Source of the DNA: Streptomyces sp. man185
GTDB lineage: Bacteria; Actinomycetota; Actinomycetes; Streptomycetales; Streptomycetaceae
Reading direction: 5' to 3'
NCBI GenBank assembly: GCA_002551355.1
Contig: NTHE01000023.1
Span: forward strand, 1-64,000
Length of the DNA: 64,000 bases
Shown here in pieces: positions 32,824 through 43,260 of the stretch (position 1 is the first letter of the stretch; the number at the start of each line of letters is the position of its first letter). The translations under genes and the position numbers were made by a program. Under the pieces are notes generated by a model, which saw only the letters and a program-made list of their open reading frames with translations, did no database searches and was not told the origin of the DNA.

Positions 32824-33906
32824 GTGGCCCTGCCCCGTCTCCGTACCGTCGTGCTGGTCTCCGGCGCCGCCCTGCTCACCCGGCGCGCCCTGAAACGCCG
32901 GATCGCCCGGTCCCCGCTGTGGCCGCTGCCCGCCCTGCCCGAGCCGGTGTCGGGCCACTCGAAGCGGCGCGCGACGGCGGTCCGCAAGCTGCTGATCACC
33001 GGGCGGACCGTGGTCGCCGACGGCGTCGTGCAACTCCGGCTGGAGGGCGCCGGCCTGCCGGGCTGGGAGCCCGGGGCCCATCTGGACCTGGTGCTGCCGT
33101 CCGGCCTGGTGCGGCAGTACTCGCTGTGCGGCGACCCGGAGGACGCCGGGGCCTACACGGTGGCGACCCGGCTGGTGGAGGACGGCCGGGGCGGTTCGCG
33201 GGAGGTGCACGAGCAGCTCCAGGAGGGCCTGGAGGTCGAGGTGCGCGGGCCGCGCAACCGCTTCCCGCTGACCGAGGCACCGGGTTACGTCTTCGTCGTC
33301 GGCGGCATCGGGATCACCCCCGTCCTGCCGATGCTGCGGTCGCTGGCCGCGTCGGGGGCCGACTGGCGGCTGGTCTACGGGGGCCGGTCGCGGGCGTCGA
33401 TGCCGTTCCTGGAGGAGATCGAGAAGCTCGGCGCGGACGGGGGCCGGGTCATGGTCGTCGCCCAGGACGAGGCGGGCCACCCGGACATCGCGGCGGCGCT
33501 GGGCGGCCTCGCCCCGGGGTCGGCGGTCTACTGCTGCGGCCCCGAGCCGCTGATGGACGCCGTCGCCGCCGAGCTCCCGGCCGGACACCCCCTGCACCTG
33601 GAGCGGTTCTCGGCCGCCACGGGGGACGCGGCGGGCTCCGGTTCCGGGCCGTTCGAGGTGGAGTTGCGGCGCAGCGGGCGCACCGTGCCCGTCGCGGCCG
33701 GGCAGTCCGTGCTGGCCGCCGTCCGCGCGGAGCTGCCCCATGTGGCGTACTCCTGCGAGCAGGGGTTCTGCGGGACCTGCCAGCAGCGGGTCCTGGAGGG
33801 CGAGATCGACCACCGGGACGAGCTGCTGACCGACGACGAGCGGGGCGACTCGATGCTGATCTGCGTCTCGCGGTGCCGGGGCGGACGTCTCGTCCTGGAC
33901 CTCTAG
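32824..33906 (+). CDS. Ferredoxin reductase (PDR/VanB-like, FMN/NAD + C-terminal 2Fe-2S)
   Basis: The 360-residue protein starts at GTG only 3 nt after the upstream stop. An N-terminal hydrophobic/basic stretch (LRTVVLVSGAALLTRRALKRR) may anchor it to the membrane. The flavin domain has RQYSLCGDPED, the NAD domain VFVVGGIGITPVLPMLRSL and the terminal YCCGPEPLM motif. The plant-type ferredoxin domain is C-terminal: C-x4-C-x2-C in YSCEQGFCGTCQQRVLEG, and a last Cys in LICVSRC. This is the reductase component type of aromatic oxygenases. Most likely it supplies electrons to the metal protein encoded upstream. Confidence 0.93.
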   Translation: MALPRLRTVVLVSGAALLTRRALKRRIARSPLWPLPALPEPVSGHSKRRATAVRKLLITGRTVVADGVVQLRLEGAGLPGWEPGAHLDLVLPSGLVRQYSLCGDPEDAGAYTVATRLVEDGRGGSREVHEQLQEGLEVEVRGPRNRFPLTEAPGYVFVVGGIGITPVLPMLRSLAASGADWRLVYGGRSRASMPFLEEIEKLGADGGRVMVVAQDEAGHPDIAAALGGLAPGSAVYCCGPEPLMDAVAAELPAGHPLHLERFSAATGDAAGSGSGPFEVELRRSGRTVPVAAGQSVLAAVRAELPHVAYSCEQGFCGTCQQRVLEGEIDHRDELLTDDERGDSMLICVSRCRGGRLVLDL

Positions 33907-33965
33907 GGAGCTTCCGGCGGACACACCCTGGACCCTGTGCGTCCACCCCCGGATAGGCTGTTCGC

Positions 33966-34712
33966 ATGACGACCGGGGTGCGGCGCAGGATGGGCGTCGA
34001 CGAGCGCAGGCAGCAACTGATCGGCGTCGCGCTGGACTTGTTCAGCCGCCGCTCGCCCGAGGACGTGTCGATCGACGAGATCGCCGCCGCCGCGGGGATC
34101 TCCCGTCCACTGGTGTACCACTACTTCCCCGGGAAGCAGAGCCTGTACGAGGCGGCGCTGCGGCGGGCCGCCGACGAGCTGGCGGCCCGCTTCCTGGAGC
34201 CCCTGGAGGGGCCTCTGGGGGCGCGGCTGCTGCGGGTGATGGGGCGGTTCTTCGACTTCGTCGACGAGCACGGCCCCGGCTTCTCGGCGCTGATGCGCGG
34301 TGGGCCCGCCGTCGGTTCCTCGACGGCGAACGCCATGATCGACGGGGTGCGGCAGGCCGCGTACGAGCAGATCATCACGCACCTCGGGGTGAGTGAACCG
34401 CCCGCGCGGCTGGAGCTGGTGGTCCGCTCCTGGGTCTCGCTCGCCGAGTCGACGGCGCTGATCTGGCTGGACGGGCGGCGCATCGCGCGCGCCGAGCTGG
34501 AGATGCAGCTGGTGCACGACTTCGCGGCGCTCGCCGCCGTCAGCGCCGCGTACGACCAGGAGATGGCGGGCATCGTGCTGCGGGTGCTGTCCCAGGAGCC
34601 GGCGGACGGCCCGTTCGGGGACCTGCTGGCCCGACTCTCCGCGTTCGCCCCGGACGTGCCGGGCGTGCCCGCGCAGCGCCTGCCGCGCAGATCCCCCGGC
34701 GCCGCCTCCTAG
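33966..34712 (+). CDS. TetR family regulator
   Basis: The protein has 248 residues. The TetR HTH is at about 13-60: RRQQLIGVALDLFSRRSPED, IDEIAAAAGISRPLVYHYFPGKQSLYEAAL. The ligand-binding region includes FDFVDEHGPGFSALMRGGP and ends in a Pro/Arg-rich tail. TAGGCT at 33954-33959 lies 6 nt before the ATG with no ribosome site (leaderless candidate). It follows the reductase gene by 59 bp and may regulate that operon. Its TAG stop overlaps the stop of the convergent gene within CTAG at 34709-34712. Confidence 0.92.
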   Translation: MTTGVRRRMGVDERRQQLIGVALDLFSRRSPEDVSIDEIAAAAGISRPLVYHYFPGKQSLYEAALRRAADELAARFLEPLEGPLGARLLRVMGRFFDFVDEHGPGFSALMRGGPAVGSSTANAMIDGVRQAAYEQIITHLGVSEPPARLELVVRSWVSLAESTALIWLDGRRIARAELEMQLVHDFAALAAVSAAYDQEMAGIVLRVLSQEPADGPFGDLLARLSAFAPDVPGVPAQRLPRRSPGAAS

Positions 34713-35413
34713 GCAGGCAGTCCGTTGCGGTGGGAGACACGGCGGGCGGCGGCCAGCAGGGCGTGGATCTGCGGGCCCGCCTGGTCGATCTCGGTGACCG
34801 GGCGGGGGAACGGCAGCCTGACGTCCTCGTGGGCGCTCGGGTATTCGAGCCGCAGGGTCACCCCGAAGCGGTCCATCGCCAGCGGCACGGCCCGGGTCAT
34901 CCCGCGCTCCGGGCGGGGGTGGACGAGGCGCAGGAGCAGCGGGACGAGTTCGGCGTGATCGTCCACCAGATGGATGAGCATGCCCGCCTCGCACGCGGCG
35001 ATCGGGTCGGTCTCCGCCTCCTCCAGCTCCTCCAGCGTGACGAAGCTGCGCCCCTCGGCGTCCTCCAGGACGGCCTGCCCGAACTCCATGCAGGTGCTCT
35101 GCTCGGTGTCGGTGCTGTACGGGGCGGCCAGCAGCCCGGTGACCGTGACGCGGGCGCGCAGCCGGTCGCGTACGGGGGTGGGGGCGATGTCCGTGAACTC
35201 CAGGCGGGTCGGGACGCGTTCGGCGCTGGGCGCGTGGTTGCCGTCGTTCGGGGCGTGCAGGTGGATGTGGCCCATCGCGCCCGTGCCGTCGAGGCGGCGG
35301 ACTTCGGTGTGCAGGCCGTCGCTGACCACCGTCATGGAGTGGGCGACGGTCAGGATCGACCGGACGCGCTCGGCGCGGGTCGACTGCGTGGCGCGTGGGC
35401 GGGAAAGACGCAT
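34709..35413 (-). CDS. DUF2470 domain protein under iron control
   Basis: The protein has 234 residues. The N-terminal two-thirds resemble a split beta-barrel: ILTVAHSMTVVSDGLHTEV, GHIHLHAPNDG, ARVTVTGLLAAPYSTDTEQ. The C-terminal DUF2470 region (AEGRSFVTLEELEEAETDPI, LIHLVDDHAELVPLLLR, GVTLRLEYPSAHEDVRLPF) is the domain found at the end of HugZ-type haem oxygenases. Haem or iron handling is inferred, supported by a DtxR/DmdR-type iron box inside the promoter. The ATG at 35413 follows GGAG. Confidence 0.82.
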   Translation of the reverse strand: MRLSRPRATQSTRAERVRSILTVAHSMTVVSDGLHTEVRRLDGTGAMGHIHLHAPNDGNHAPSAERVPTRLEFTDIAPTPVRDRLRARVTVTGLLAAPYSTDTEQSTCMEFGQAVLEDAEGRSFVTLEELEEAETDPIAACEAGMLIHLVDDHAELVPLLLRLVHPRPERGMTRAVPLAMDRFGVTLRLEYPSAHEDVRLPFPRPVTEIDQAGPQIHALLAAARRVSHRNGLPA

Positions 35414-35454
35414 CCGAGGTCTCCAGGGAGGGTCAGCGGAACCCAAGCAGCTAC

Positions 35455-35473
35455 TTAGGCATGCCTAACCTTA
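35455..35473. promoter_or_regulatory. Iron box (DmdR1/DtxR-type operator)
   Basis: TTAGGCATGCCTAACCTTA matches 15 of 19 positions of the DtxR/DmdR consensus TTAGGTTAGSCTAACCTAA and contains the perfect palindrome TTAGGCATGCCTAA. It lies between a minus-strand -35 (TTGTGG, 35475-35480) and -10 (TAAGTA, 35452-35457) separated by 17 bp, so a bound repressor would occlude the promoter. Confidence 0.85.
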
Positions 35474-35553
35474 CCCACAATGGCCCGGGCGCGGGTAGCC
35501 CGGGGATGCCACCGGCGCATGCGCACGTCCCACGACGCCCCCTCCCGCCCAGG

Positions 35554-37704
35554 TCAGAGCTGGAGTTCGGTACGCAGTGCGGCGGCGAGTCCGACTTCCG
35601 CGTTGTCCGACTGGCCGCGCTCGAAGGCGCGCTGATAGGCCTCGTCGCCGACGGCCGCCCGCGCCTGGAGTTCGCAGGTCTCGCGCACCGGCCCGAGCTC
35701 GGGGGTGCCGCGCTGGGGGTGGCCGACCATGCGCCAGTACGCGTGCCCGGTGCCGTAGACCCGGGCGGCCTGGGCGCCCGCGCCCTGGGCGGCGATGGCC
35801 GCGGCCAGGATGTCCAGGCCCAGTGCGATGCCGAAGCTGTCGCGGAGCCGGTGCTTGCCCGCGAGCATCGACCGGGCGTGCGTGGCGGAGGCCGCCGGGC
35901 GGCCCTGGAGCAGGGCGATCAGGGCGAGCTGGTAGTCGGCGTAGGAGCGGGTCCAGTATTCGCCGCCGCGTTCACAGGCCCGGCGCAGTTCGGTGGCCGC
36001 CGCCTCGGACTCCGTGAGCCGGCCGAGCGCGGTGAGCGCGAAGACGACGATGAGGCGGCAGCGCAGCCGGTGGGCGGAGTCCACGGGCACGCTCCCGGTC
36101 ATCCGCAGGACGCGCCCGGCAGCCTCCAGGGCGGCCGCGGGCTCCCCGTTCATCAGCTGGGTGAGGCCGGAGAGGTAGACCGCGCCGAGCATGCCCTCGT
36201 CGTCCTGGTCGTAGAGGGCGGTGGCCGTGCAGAGCGCCCCGTACTTCTCGGCGGTCGCGAAGTCGCTCTGGAGCAGGGCCGCGACGCCGAGGACCCAGTG
36301 CAGCCTGGTCCGGTGGGGCCCGTCGACGGGGCCCGCGTCCAGGGCCCGCTGGGCGTAGTTCCGGGCTTCGGAGAGGTGGCCGCAGCAGGCCCAGAAGAAG
36401 CCGACCCGGCCCGCCATCTCCTGGGCCCCGCCGACATCGTGGGCGAGCAGGTGCTCCAGGGCGGCGCACAGGTCGAGGTGGGTGTCGGACACCCTGTGGT
36501 ACCAGGACACCTGGTCCGGACCGTTCCAGCCGTCGTGGGCGCGGCGGGCGAGGCCGAGGAGGCTTCTCGCGTGCCGGTCGGCGGCGGCGCGGACCTCGCC
36601 CAGCTCGGTGAGCCACATCCGGCCGTACTCGCGCAGGGTGTCGAGCATCCGGTAGCGGTCGCCGTCGCGCTGGACGACGGACTGGGCGACCAGGCCCTGG
36701 AGCGCCCGGTCCACCTCGTCGGAGGTGAGCGGGCCCCCGGTGCAGACCTCGCGGGCGACCTCCGCGTCGAAGTCGGTCCGCAGCGGAGTGAGGCGGGCCC
36801 ACAGCAGGCGTTCCAGCGGGGTGCACAGCTCGTGGGACCAGCCGATGGCGGTGCGCAGGGTGCGGTGGCGGCGGGGCCACGCCGTCGCGTCGGCGAGGAG
36901 GTCGAGGCGGGAGGTGCCGGGGGCCGCGGACGCCCCGAGGCCGCCCGGGAGCCCGGCTGAGCCGGAGGCCCTGTACGCGCCGGGCGCGCCGACGGTGAGG
37001 CCCGGGGCGTCGAAGCGGGTGCCGATCCGGGTGGCGAGCTGGGCCACGCTGTGCCGGCCGATGCCCGCGGCGGCCAATTCGATGGCGAGCGGGATGCCTT
37101 CGAGGCGGCGGCAGATCTCGGCGGCGGCCGCTTCGTCGTCGGGGGCGTCGAGGCCGGCCCGGGGGTCGGCGGCGCGCAGCCGGTCGGCGAAGAGCTGGAG
37201 GGCGTCGGGCGCGCCGTCGACCGGGAGCGGCGGCACCTCGACGATGTGCTCGCCGCGGGTGCCGAGCGGCTGCCTGCTGGTGACCAGGACGGTCAGGCGC
37301 GTCGAGGTGGTCAGGATCTCGGCCAGCAGATGGGAGCAGGAGGCGCGGAGGTGTTCGGCGGAGTCGAGGACCAGCAGGAGGTGCTTGTCGCCGAGCCATT
37401 CGCAGAGCGCCTCGACGGGCATCCGCAGGGTGTGGTCGGCGAGCCCGACCGCGTCCGAGACGGTGGGGAGCAGCAGCCCGTCGTCGTAGAGCGGGGAGAG
37501 GTCGGCCCACCAGGCGCCGTCCGCGTAGCGGTCGGCGGCGGCGCGGGCGGCCCGGAGCGCGAGCCGGGTCTTGCCGACGCCGCCGGGGCCGATCAGGGTG
37601 GTCATCCGGCGGGTGGTCAACGCGGTGTGCAGCCGGGCCAGTTCGGCCCGCCTCCCGACGAAGCTGCTCGTCTCCTCGGGAAGGTATCCCACCTTGGTCA
37701 TCAT
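35554..37704 (-). CDS. NB-ARC/AfsR-like ATPase with TPR-like C-terminus
   Basis: The protein has about 716 residues. Several starts are possible (GTG at 37716, ATG at 37704 or 37701); none has a strong ribosome site. The N-terminal STAND-type ATPase has ETSSFVGRRAELARLHTAL, the P-loop TLIGPGGVGKTRLALRAA, Walker B KHLLLVLDSAEHL, and TRLTVLVTSRQPLG, followed by EGIPLAIELAAAGI (the GLPLA-like motif). The C-terminal half has TPR-like helices. There is no receiver, SARP or LuxR DNA-binding domain at either end, although such ATPases usually carry one. It lies upstream of the starch locus on the same strand order but is separated from it. Confidence 0.85.
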   Translation of the reverse strand: MMTKVGYLPEETSSFVGRRAELARLHTALTTRRMTTLIGPGGVGKTRLALRAARAAADRYADGAWWADLSPLYDDGLLLPTVSDAVGLADHTLRMPVEALCEWLGDKHLLLVLDSAEHLRASCSHLLAEILTTSTRLTVLVTSRQPLGTRGEHIVEVPPLPVDGAPDALQLFADRLRAADPRAGLDAPDDEAAAAEICRRLEGIPLAIELAAAGIGRHSVAQLATRIGTRFDAPGLTVGAPGAYRASGSAGLPGGLGASAAPGTSRLDLLADATAWPRRHRTLRTAIGWSHELCTPLERLLWARLTPLRTDFDAEVAREVCTGGPLTSDEVDRALQGLVAQSVVQRDGDRYRMLDTLREYGRMWLTELGEVRAAADRHARSLLGLARRAHDGWNGPDQVSWYHRVSDTHLDLCAALEHLLAHDVGGAQEMAGRVGFFWACCGHLSEARNYAQRALDAGPVDGPHRTRLHWVLGVAALLQSDFATAEKYGALCTATALYDQDDEGMLGAVYLSGLTQLMNGEPAAALEAAGRVLRMTGSVPVDSAHRLRCRLIVVFALTALGRLTESEAAATELRRACERGGEYWTRSYADYQLALIALLQGRPAASATHARSMLAGKHRLRDSFGIALGLDILAAAIAAQGAGAQAARVYGTGHAYWRMVGHPQRGTPELGPVRETCELQARAAVGDEAYQRAFERGQSDNAEVGLAAALRTELQL

Positions 37705-37860
37705 CACCGTCCGCACGCTGGGGCAGGGTGCGCCGGCGAACCGACCGCCCCGGGCCGGCCCCGCCTCCCCCGGCGGGGAGAGCGGGACCGGTCCGGTGGA
37801 CCGGGACGGCTGTCGCGGCTCCGTTGCCGACGTCTGCCGTCACCGTAGTGCCGCTGGAGG

Positions 37861-40800
37861 TCAGCGCAGAGTGAAGACGGCCGCCGTGCGTCCCGGGACG
37901 GTGAAAGTGGCCGATTCCCCGTCGTACCTGGCTCGTTTGACCGTAGGATCCGCACCCTTGGCCTGGACCGGGTGCAGGGCGTACGTCCTACCGGCCGGTG
38001 CGGCGAGCCGCTGTTCGGCGGTGTCCGGGGCGGCGTTGATGACGACGACGAGCTTGCCGAGGCGCATGGTGATCACGCCGGGCGTCTCGTCCTTGCCGGA
38101 GAGCGGGAAGGACAGGGCCGACTGCACCTGGCCCGCGCTGCGCAGGGAGAACTCCTTCTCGGTGGAGCGGATGGTGAGCAGGTCGCGGTAGGCGGCCGAA
38201 GCCCCGTCGATCCCGTCGCACTTCGGGGCGATGGCGCCGGTGGCGGCCAGCAGCGGCTTCGCGTACGACCACTTGTCCTGGTTGTCGGCGGCGGGCGGGA
38301 GTCCCCGGCCGAAGCCGTTGCCGTCGCGACAGTCCCAGTGCAGGGCGTTGAACCAGTCGCCGCTGTCGTAGGAGTTGCGGTCCAGGGACTTGGAGCGCAG
38401 CAGGTCGGTGCCCGCCTGGGAGAGCGAGGGCCCCTGGGAGAGGACGGAGGCGGCCATCGCCACCACCTGGGCCCTGGCCCGCTCGGCGGCCGTGGCGTCG
38501 GCCGGGAGCTTGAAGGCGAGGGCGTCGAAGAGGGTCTCGTTGTCGTGGGCGTCGGAGTAGGCCAGCGCGTCGCCGGGTGCGTCCGCGTATCCGGCGGGCG
38601 CCCCGTTGTAGTCGACGTCCGCGCCCTTGACCGTGCGCCCGGAGGTGTCGGTGAAGGTGTAGTCCGCGAGGTTGCCGGTGAGACCGACCTTGATCAGGTC
38701 CTGGTAGTGCAGCAGCCGGGCCTTCTGCTCGGCGCGGGTGCCGTTGGCCGGGGAGGAGTTGGGGTCGGTGTAGAGGCCGGAGGCGAAGCCCTGGACGCCG
38801 GGGTCCTCGTCGAAGGGGCCGCCGCCGCGCACGGCGTCGCGGGCCCGGTCGGAGAAGGTCGCGATGCCCGTGCCGGCCATGTTCTTCTGGGTGGCCTGGA
38901 CGAAACGGGCGTCGTCGGCGATCTCGCCGAAGTTCCAGCCCTCCCCGTACAGGATGATCTTCTTCCCGTCGACTCCGTCCTCGGCGAGCGTGAGGGAGTC
39001 CAGCGCCTTGCGGACGGCGAGGATGTTGTCCTTGGGGTGGTGGCCCATCAGGTCGAAGCGGAAGCCGTCGACCTTGTACTCCTTCGCCCAGGTGACGATG
39101 GAGTCGACGACGAGCTTGCCCATCATGGTGTTCTCGGGCGCGGTGTTGGCGCAGCAGGTGGAGGTGGCGACGCTGCCGTCCTCCAGGAGCCGCTGGTAGT
39201 AGCCGGGCACGATTCTGTCGAGGACCGACTTGTCGTCCTGCCCGGAGGCGACGGTGTGGTTGTAGACGACGTCCATGACCGTGCGCAGACCGGACCTGTT
39301 GAGCCCCTGCACCATCTGCCGGAACTCGACCGTGCGCCGGGTGCCGTCCGGGTCGGAGGCGTAGGAGCCTTCGGGGACGGTGTAGTGCAGCGGGTCGTAG
39401 CCCCAGTTGAAGCCGTCCTTGGCCGCCGCCTTGCTCACGCAGTCCTGTTGCTCCTCGGAGTCGGGGGCGTGGGCGGGCAGGTCGCAGTCGGGCGTGGCCT
39501 GGTCCTTCTTCTTCTCCGGGATGGTCCCGATGTCGAAGACGGGCAGCAGGTGGACATAGCTCGTGCCGGAGTCGGCGAGCTTCTTGAGGTGCTTCATGCC
39601 CTTCGAGCGGGTGTCGGTGAAGGCCCGGTACTCACCCGGATGCTTCGCCGTGCGGTCCGTGACGGAGAAGTCCCGGACGTGCAGCTCCTGGATCTGGGCG
39701 TCCCGCAGCGGGGTGGCGGCGGGCTTCTTCAGACCGGCCCAGCCGCGCGGCGCGAGGGCCGGGTCGGTGAGGTCGACGACGAGGCTGCGGGCGGAGTCGG
39801 CGGTCAGGCCGGTGGAGTAGGGGTCGGTGACCTTGTTGGTCACCAGCTTCTGGACGGCGGGTGCCCAGACGGTCACGGCGTACCGGTAGGGCTTGCCCTG
39901 CCAGCTCTTCCTGCCGGTGACGGACCAGACGCCGGTGCGGTCGTCGTGCCTCATCGGGACGGTACGGCCGTCGAGTTCGAGCGACACGGTCCGGGCGGTG
40001 GGGGCCCACACGGAGAGTGTGGGCACCGACTTGCGGAAGACCGGGCCGAGGTGGGCGGAGGCGGCCTTCCTGCCGTACAGGTCGTCCAGGATTCCGGCCG
40101 TCTGTACGCCGGTGGCGGCGAGCAGGGCCCCGTTGGCGGCGCGCTGGGTGGCGACGAGCTGGCCGCGCAGGGATTCCCGGACGCGGTCGCGGTCCCGGGC
40201 GTCGACGGTGAACGCCGGATAGTCCAACAGGTGCGGGTACTTCGCCTTCTGGGCGTCGCTCAGCGCGCCCGGGTTGAGCCGCAGCCACCGCCCCTCGTCG
40301 GAGAGCGCCCCGTCGACGACAAAGATGCCGCCCTTCTCGGCGTACACGAGCTGCTGGCTGGTCGCGTCGGTGGTCTTCACCTTCCAGACGACGGTGTCGG
40401 CGTCGATCCACTGCGCCTCGGCCCTGGACAGGTCGGGGGCCGCGCCGCCGCCGGTCTGCGGGAGGAGGTAGCCGGGCCTGCCGCCGAGCATCCAGACCTC
40501 GTGGCCGTAGGTGGCGAGGTCGAGGGACTGGTCGCTGGGCAGGTCCTTCTCGTCACCCTTGTGCAGGATGTAGCTGAGGCTGGTGGCCCCCTCCACGAGC
40601 GGCACCTCGAAGGTGACCCCGTAGGCGTCCTTCTTCACCGGCATCAGCGGCTTGGACCAGTCGGTGGGCTCCTTGGCCCCGGCCCAGGTGTGCAGGCCCC
40701 AGCCGTCGTAGTTCCCGTCCGGGCGGTGGTAGTTGAGGACCGCCTTGGCAGTGTCCTGCGGCGGGGTCCCGGGGCCTTCGGCCTGCTGGCCGTCCTTGCC

Positions 40801-43179
40801 CTGCTCGATCCAGACCTGTCCGGTCACACCGAGGTCGATGGTCCGCCGCGGCCCGTCGGCGGTGCCGTTCTTCTCGACGGTGTACTGGACGGAGTCGGTC
40901 CCCTTCTCCAGGTCGATCCAGGCGAACGCGCCGTACGCGTCCCGCCCGATGAACTCTGCTTTCTTGTCACCGGACTTGAGCTGCCAGCCGTCGTAGTCCC
41001 CGTCGGGGCGCTGGTAGTGGACGACGGCGCGGTCGCGCTCGACGGCGACGGGCTTGCCGGGCGGCGGGGCCTGACCGGCGGTGGTCGAGGCGAGAGCGCC
41101 GGCGGTGCGGCCGGTCCGGTCGACGACGACGGCCTTGTAGCGCAGCGGCGTCCCCGCCTTCACCGTCTCGTCGAGGTACTGGGTGACCTTGTACGGGGCG
41201 TGGTCGGCGGTGCCGAGGGTCCGCCACGTGCCGTTGCCCGCCTGGGCGGCGAAAACGACCCGGTTGAGCTGTCCGCCGTCCACGTCGGCGGAGATCTCGA
41301 CGGTGCCGGTCGCGCCGGCGGCCGGGGCCTTCAGCGAGATCGCGGGCTTGGCGGCGGGGGCGCCCACGGTCCGGTCCGCCTTCAGCACGACGCTGGACAG
41401 GGCGGGCACGGTGACGGTGACCTCCTTGCCCTTGCCGCTGCGGACAGCACCCGAACCGCCGTACAGCGTACGGAAGTTCATCTCGGCCGACTCGGTGGCC
41501 AGCTGGACCTTCCGCGGGCTCGTGCCGTTGTTGGAGGCGACGAGGTACTCGTACGGGCGCTCGGCCGCGATGCGCGAGGTGGCGTACACCGAGCCGTCCG
41601 CGAGCCGCTCGGTCTGCCTGCCGTCGCGCAGTGCCGGGTGCGCCTTGGCGAGCTTGGAGAGGGCGGCGATGGAGCGGTAGACGGGGTGCCCGGTGTCGTA
41701 CGCGTCGGAGGCGTGCGTGCGGCCGGTGCCGAGCTGGTCGTCGTCGAGGTAGTCGGCGGTCTCCGAGGCGAAGAGGGTCTGGCGGGAGTCCTTGTCGCCG
41801 CCCGCTCCGGTGAAGCCCTGCTCGTCGCCGTAGTAGATCACCGGATTGCCCCGGCCCAGGAACATCAGCTCGTTGGCGAGCCGGGCCCGCTTCAGCAGCT
41901 CCGCGTCATCGGCCTTCGGGTTGTCCTGCTTCAGGAAGGTCCCGATGCGGCCCATGTCGTGGTTGCCGAGGAAGGTGACCTGCTCGTAGGCGTTGGCCTT
42001 GTCGGTGGTGTAGCGGTAGTCGTTGCCGTACACCGAGGCGAGCTTGTCGGCGGGCGCGCCCTGGGAGGCGAACTGCCGGGCGGCGTCCTGGAAGGGGAAG
42101 TCCAGCGTGGAGTCCAGGCGTCCCCGGGTGACGTACGGCGATGTGACCTCGGTGTCGGCGGAGTAGACCTCACCGAACATGAAGAAGTCGTCCCGGCCGC
42201 GCTTCGCCGCGTAGTCGTCGAGCGCGGTGGCCCACTGGGTCCAGAAGTCCAGGTCGACGTGTTTGACGGTGTCGATACGGAAGCCGTCGATGTCGAAGTC
42301 GCGGACCCACTTCTCGTAGATCTTCTCCATACCCTTCACGACCTCGGGACGCTCGGTCCACAGGTCGTCGAGCCCCGCGAAGTCACCGTACTCGTTGGAC
42401 TCGCCGGCCCACGTCGAGTCGCCCCGGTTGTGGTACATGGCGGGGTCGTTGAGCCAGGAGGGGACCTTCTTGCCGGTGTTCGGGGTCTTCACCGGGGTGT
42501 ACGGGAAGGAGTCCTCGTCGACCTTCTTGACGCCGTCCCGGTCGTCGAAGGGGCGGCCGTCCTTGTCGAGGTAGGGGTAGGCGCCCTTGGGCTTGTAGCC
42601 GTAGGCCTTCTCCGCGTAGTCGACGGTGTCGGCGGTGTGGTTGGTGATGACGTCGAAGAAGACCTTCATGCCCTTGGCGTGGGCCTTGTCGATCAGCTTC
42701 TCCAGGTCGGCGTTGGTGCCGAAGTGCGGGTCTACCTGGGTGAAGTCGGTGATCCAGTAGCCGTGGTAGCCGGCCGACGCGTCCTTGCCGGCGCCCTGGA
42801 CCGGCCGGTTCTTGAAGATCGGGGCCATCCAGATGGCGGTGGTGCCGAGGCCCTTGATGTAGTCGAGCTTCGAGGTCAGACCCTTGAGGTCGCCGCCCTG
42901 GTAGAACCCCTTGTCGGTGGGGTCGTGGCCGTGCTCCAGGCGTGAACCGGTCAGCCCACCCCGGTCGTTGGAGACGTCGCCGTTGGCGAAGCGGTCGGGG
43001 AGCACGAAGTAGAACTGCTCGCGCGTGAGGTCGTGCCGGGCCGACTCGCGCGCGAGCTTGGCGTCCGACGGCGGGGCCGGCGGCCGGGGCGAGGCGACGG
43101 CGGTGGCCGCCGGGACGACGGGCAGCAGCGCCGCGCACAGGGCGGCCACCGCCCCTCGCCTGAGGGTGGTTCGGGACAC
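37861..43179 (-). CDS. pulA: Secreted bifunctional alpha-amylase / pullulanase
   Basis: The 1772-residue protein has a GTG start after GAGGAG. A signal peptide ([23 protein letters not shown]) directs export. The N-terminal GH13 alpha-amylase domain (about 50-600) shows [37 protein letters not shown] (nucleophile), FMFGEVYS (acid/base) and FLGNHDMGR. Two starch-binding modules of CBM41/PUD type follow ([29 protein letters not shown]). The C-terminal pullulanase has [38 protein letters not shown] and YSDAHDNET. It can cut both alpha-1,4 and alpha-1,6 bonds of amylopectin outside the cell. Confidence 0.95.
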   Translation of the reverse strand: MSRTTLRRGAVAALCAALLPVVPAATAVASPRPPAPPSDAKLARESARHDLTREQFYFVLPDRFANGDVSNDRGGLTGSRLEHGHDPTDKGFYQGGDLKGLTSKLDYIKGLGTTAIWMAPIFKNRPVQGAGKDASAGYHGYWITDFTQVDPHFGTNADLEKLIDKAHAKGMKVFFDVITNHTADTVDYAEKAYGYKPKGAYPYLDKDGRPFDDRDGVKKVDEDSFPYTPVKTPNTGKKVPSWLNDPAMYHNRGDSTWAGESNEYGDFAGLDDLWTERPEVVKGMEKIYEKWVRDFDIDGFRIDTVKHVDLDFWTQWATALDDYAAKRGRDDFFMFGEVYSADTEVTSPYVTRGRLDSTLDFPFQDAARQFASQGAPADKLASVYGNDYRYTTDKANAYEQVTFLGNHDMGRIGTFLKQDNPKADDAELLKRARLANELMFLGRGNPVIYYGDEQGFTGAGGDKDSRQTLFASETADYLDDDQLGTGRTHASDAYDTGHPVYRSIAALSKLAKAHPALRDGRQTERLADGSVYATSRIAAERPYEYLVASNNGTSPRKVQLATESAEMNFRTLYGGSGAVRSGKGKEVTVTVPALSSVVLKADRTVGAPAAKPAISLKAPAAGATGTVEISADVDGGQLNRVVFAAQAGNGTWRTLGTADHAPYKVTQYLDETVKAGTPLRYKAVVVDRTGRTAGALASTTAGQAPPPGKPVAVERDRAVVHYQRPDGDYDGWQLKSGDKKAEFIGRDAYGAFAWIDLEKGTDSVQYTVEKNGTADGPRRTIDLGVTGQVWIEQGKDGQQAEGPGTPPQDTAKAVLNYHRPDGNYDGWGLHTWAGAKEPTDWSKPLMPVKKDAYGVTFEVPLVEGATSLSYILHKGDEKDLPSDQSLDLATYGHEVWMLGGRPGYLLPQTGGGAAPDLSRAEAQWIDADTVVWKVKTTDATSQQLVYAEKGGIFVVDGALSDEGRWLRLNPGALSDAQKAKYPHLLDYPAFTVDARDRDRVRESLRGQLVATQRAANGALLAATGVQTAGILDDLYGRKAASAHLGPVFRKSVPTLSVWAPTARTVSLELDGRTVPMRHDDRTGVWSVTGRKSWQGKPYRYAVTVWAPAVQKLVTNKVTDPYSTGLTADSARSLVVDLTDPALAPRGWAGLKKPAATPLRDAQIQELHVRDFSVTDRTAKHPGEYRAFTDTRSKGMKHLKKLADSGTSYVHLLPVFDIGTIPEKKKDQATPDCDLPAHAPDSEEQQDCVSKAAAKDGFNWGYDPLHYTVPEGSYASDPDGTRRTVEFRQMVQGLNRSGLRTVMDVVYNHTVASGQDDKSVLDRIVPGYYQRLLEDGSVATSTCCANTAPENTMMGKLVVDSIVTWAKEYKVDGFRFDLMGHHPKDNILAVRKALDSLTLAEDGVDGKKIILYGEGWNFGEIADDARFVQATQKNMAGTGIATFSDRARDAVRGGGPFDEDPGVQGFASGLYTDPNSSPANGTRAEQKARLLHYQDLIKVGLTGNLADYTFTDTSGRTVKGADVDYNGAPAGYADAPGDALAYSDAHDNETLFDALAFKLPADATAAERARAQVVAMAASVLSQGPSLSQAGTDLLRSKSLDRNSYDSGDWFNALHWDCRDGNGFGRGLPPAADNQDKWSYAKPLLAATGAIAPKCDGIDGASAAYRDLLTIRSTEKEFSLRSAGQVQSALSFPLSGKDETPGVITMRLGKLVVVINAAPDTAEQRLAAPAGRTYALHPVQAKGADPTVKRARYDGESATFTVPGRTAAVFTLR

Positions 43180-43217
43180 GGAGGGTGCTCCTCGGCTGGT
43201 GTCAGGAGGGTGGGCTG

Positions 43218-43244
43218 CGGGCCGGTGGCGCTGCCACCGGCCCG
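43218..43244 (-). terminator. Terminator after the alpha-amylase gene
   Basis: CGGGCCGGTGGC (43218-43229) pairs with its perfect complement at 43233-43244 around a 3-nt loop. It lies between the amylase stop and the downstream pullulanase start on the same strand, so it may be partial. Confidence 0.7.
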
Positions 43245-43260
43245 CTGGAGGGGGTACGGG

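Noticed and set aside
37972..42945. Very long open frame (1657 codons) opposite the pullulanase gene
   Set aside because: It is the antisense shadow of a high-GC coding sequence; composition is Val/Gly/Arg-rich without motifs, while the minus strand encodes two clear GH13 domains.
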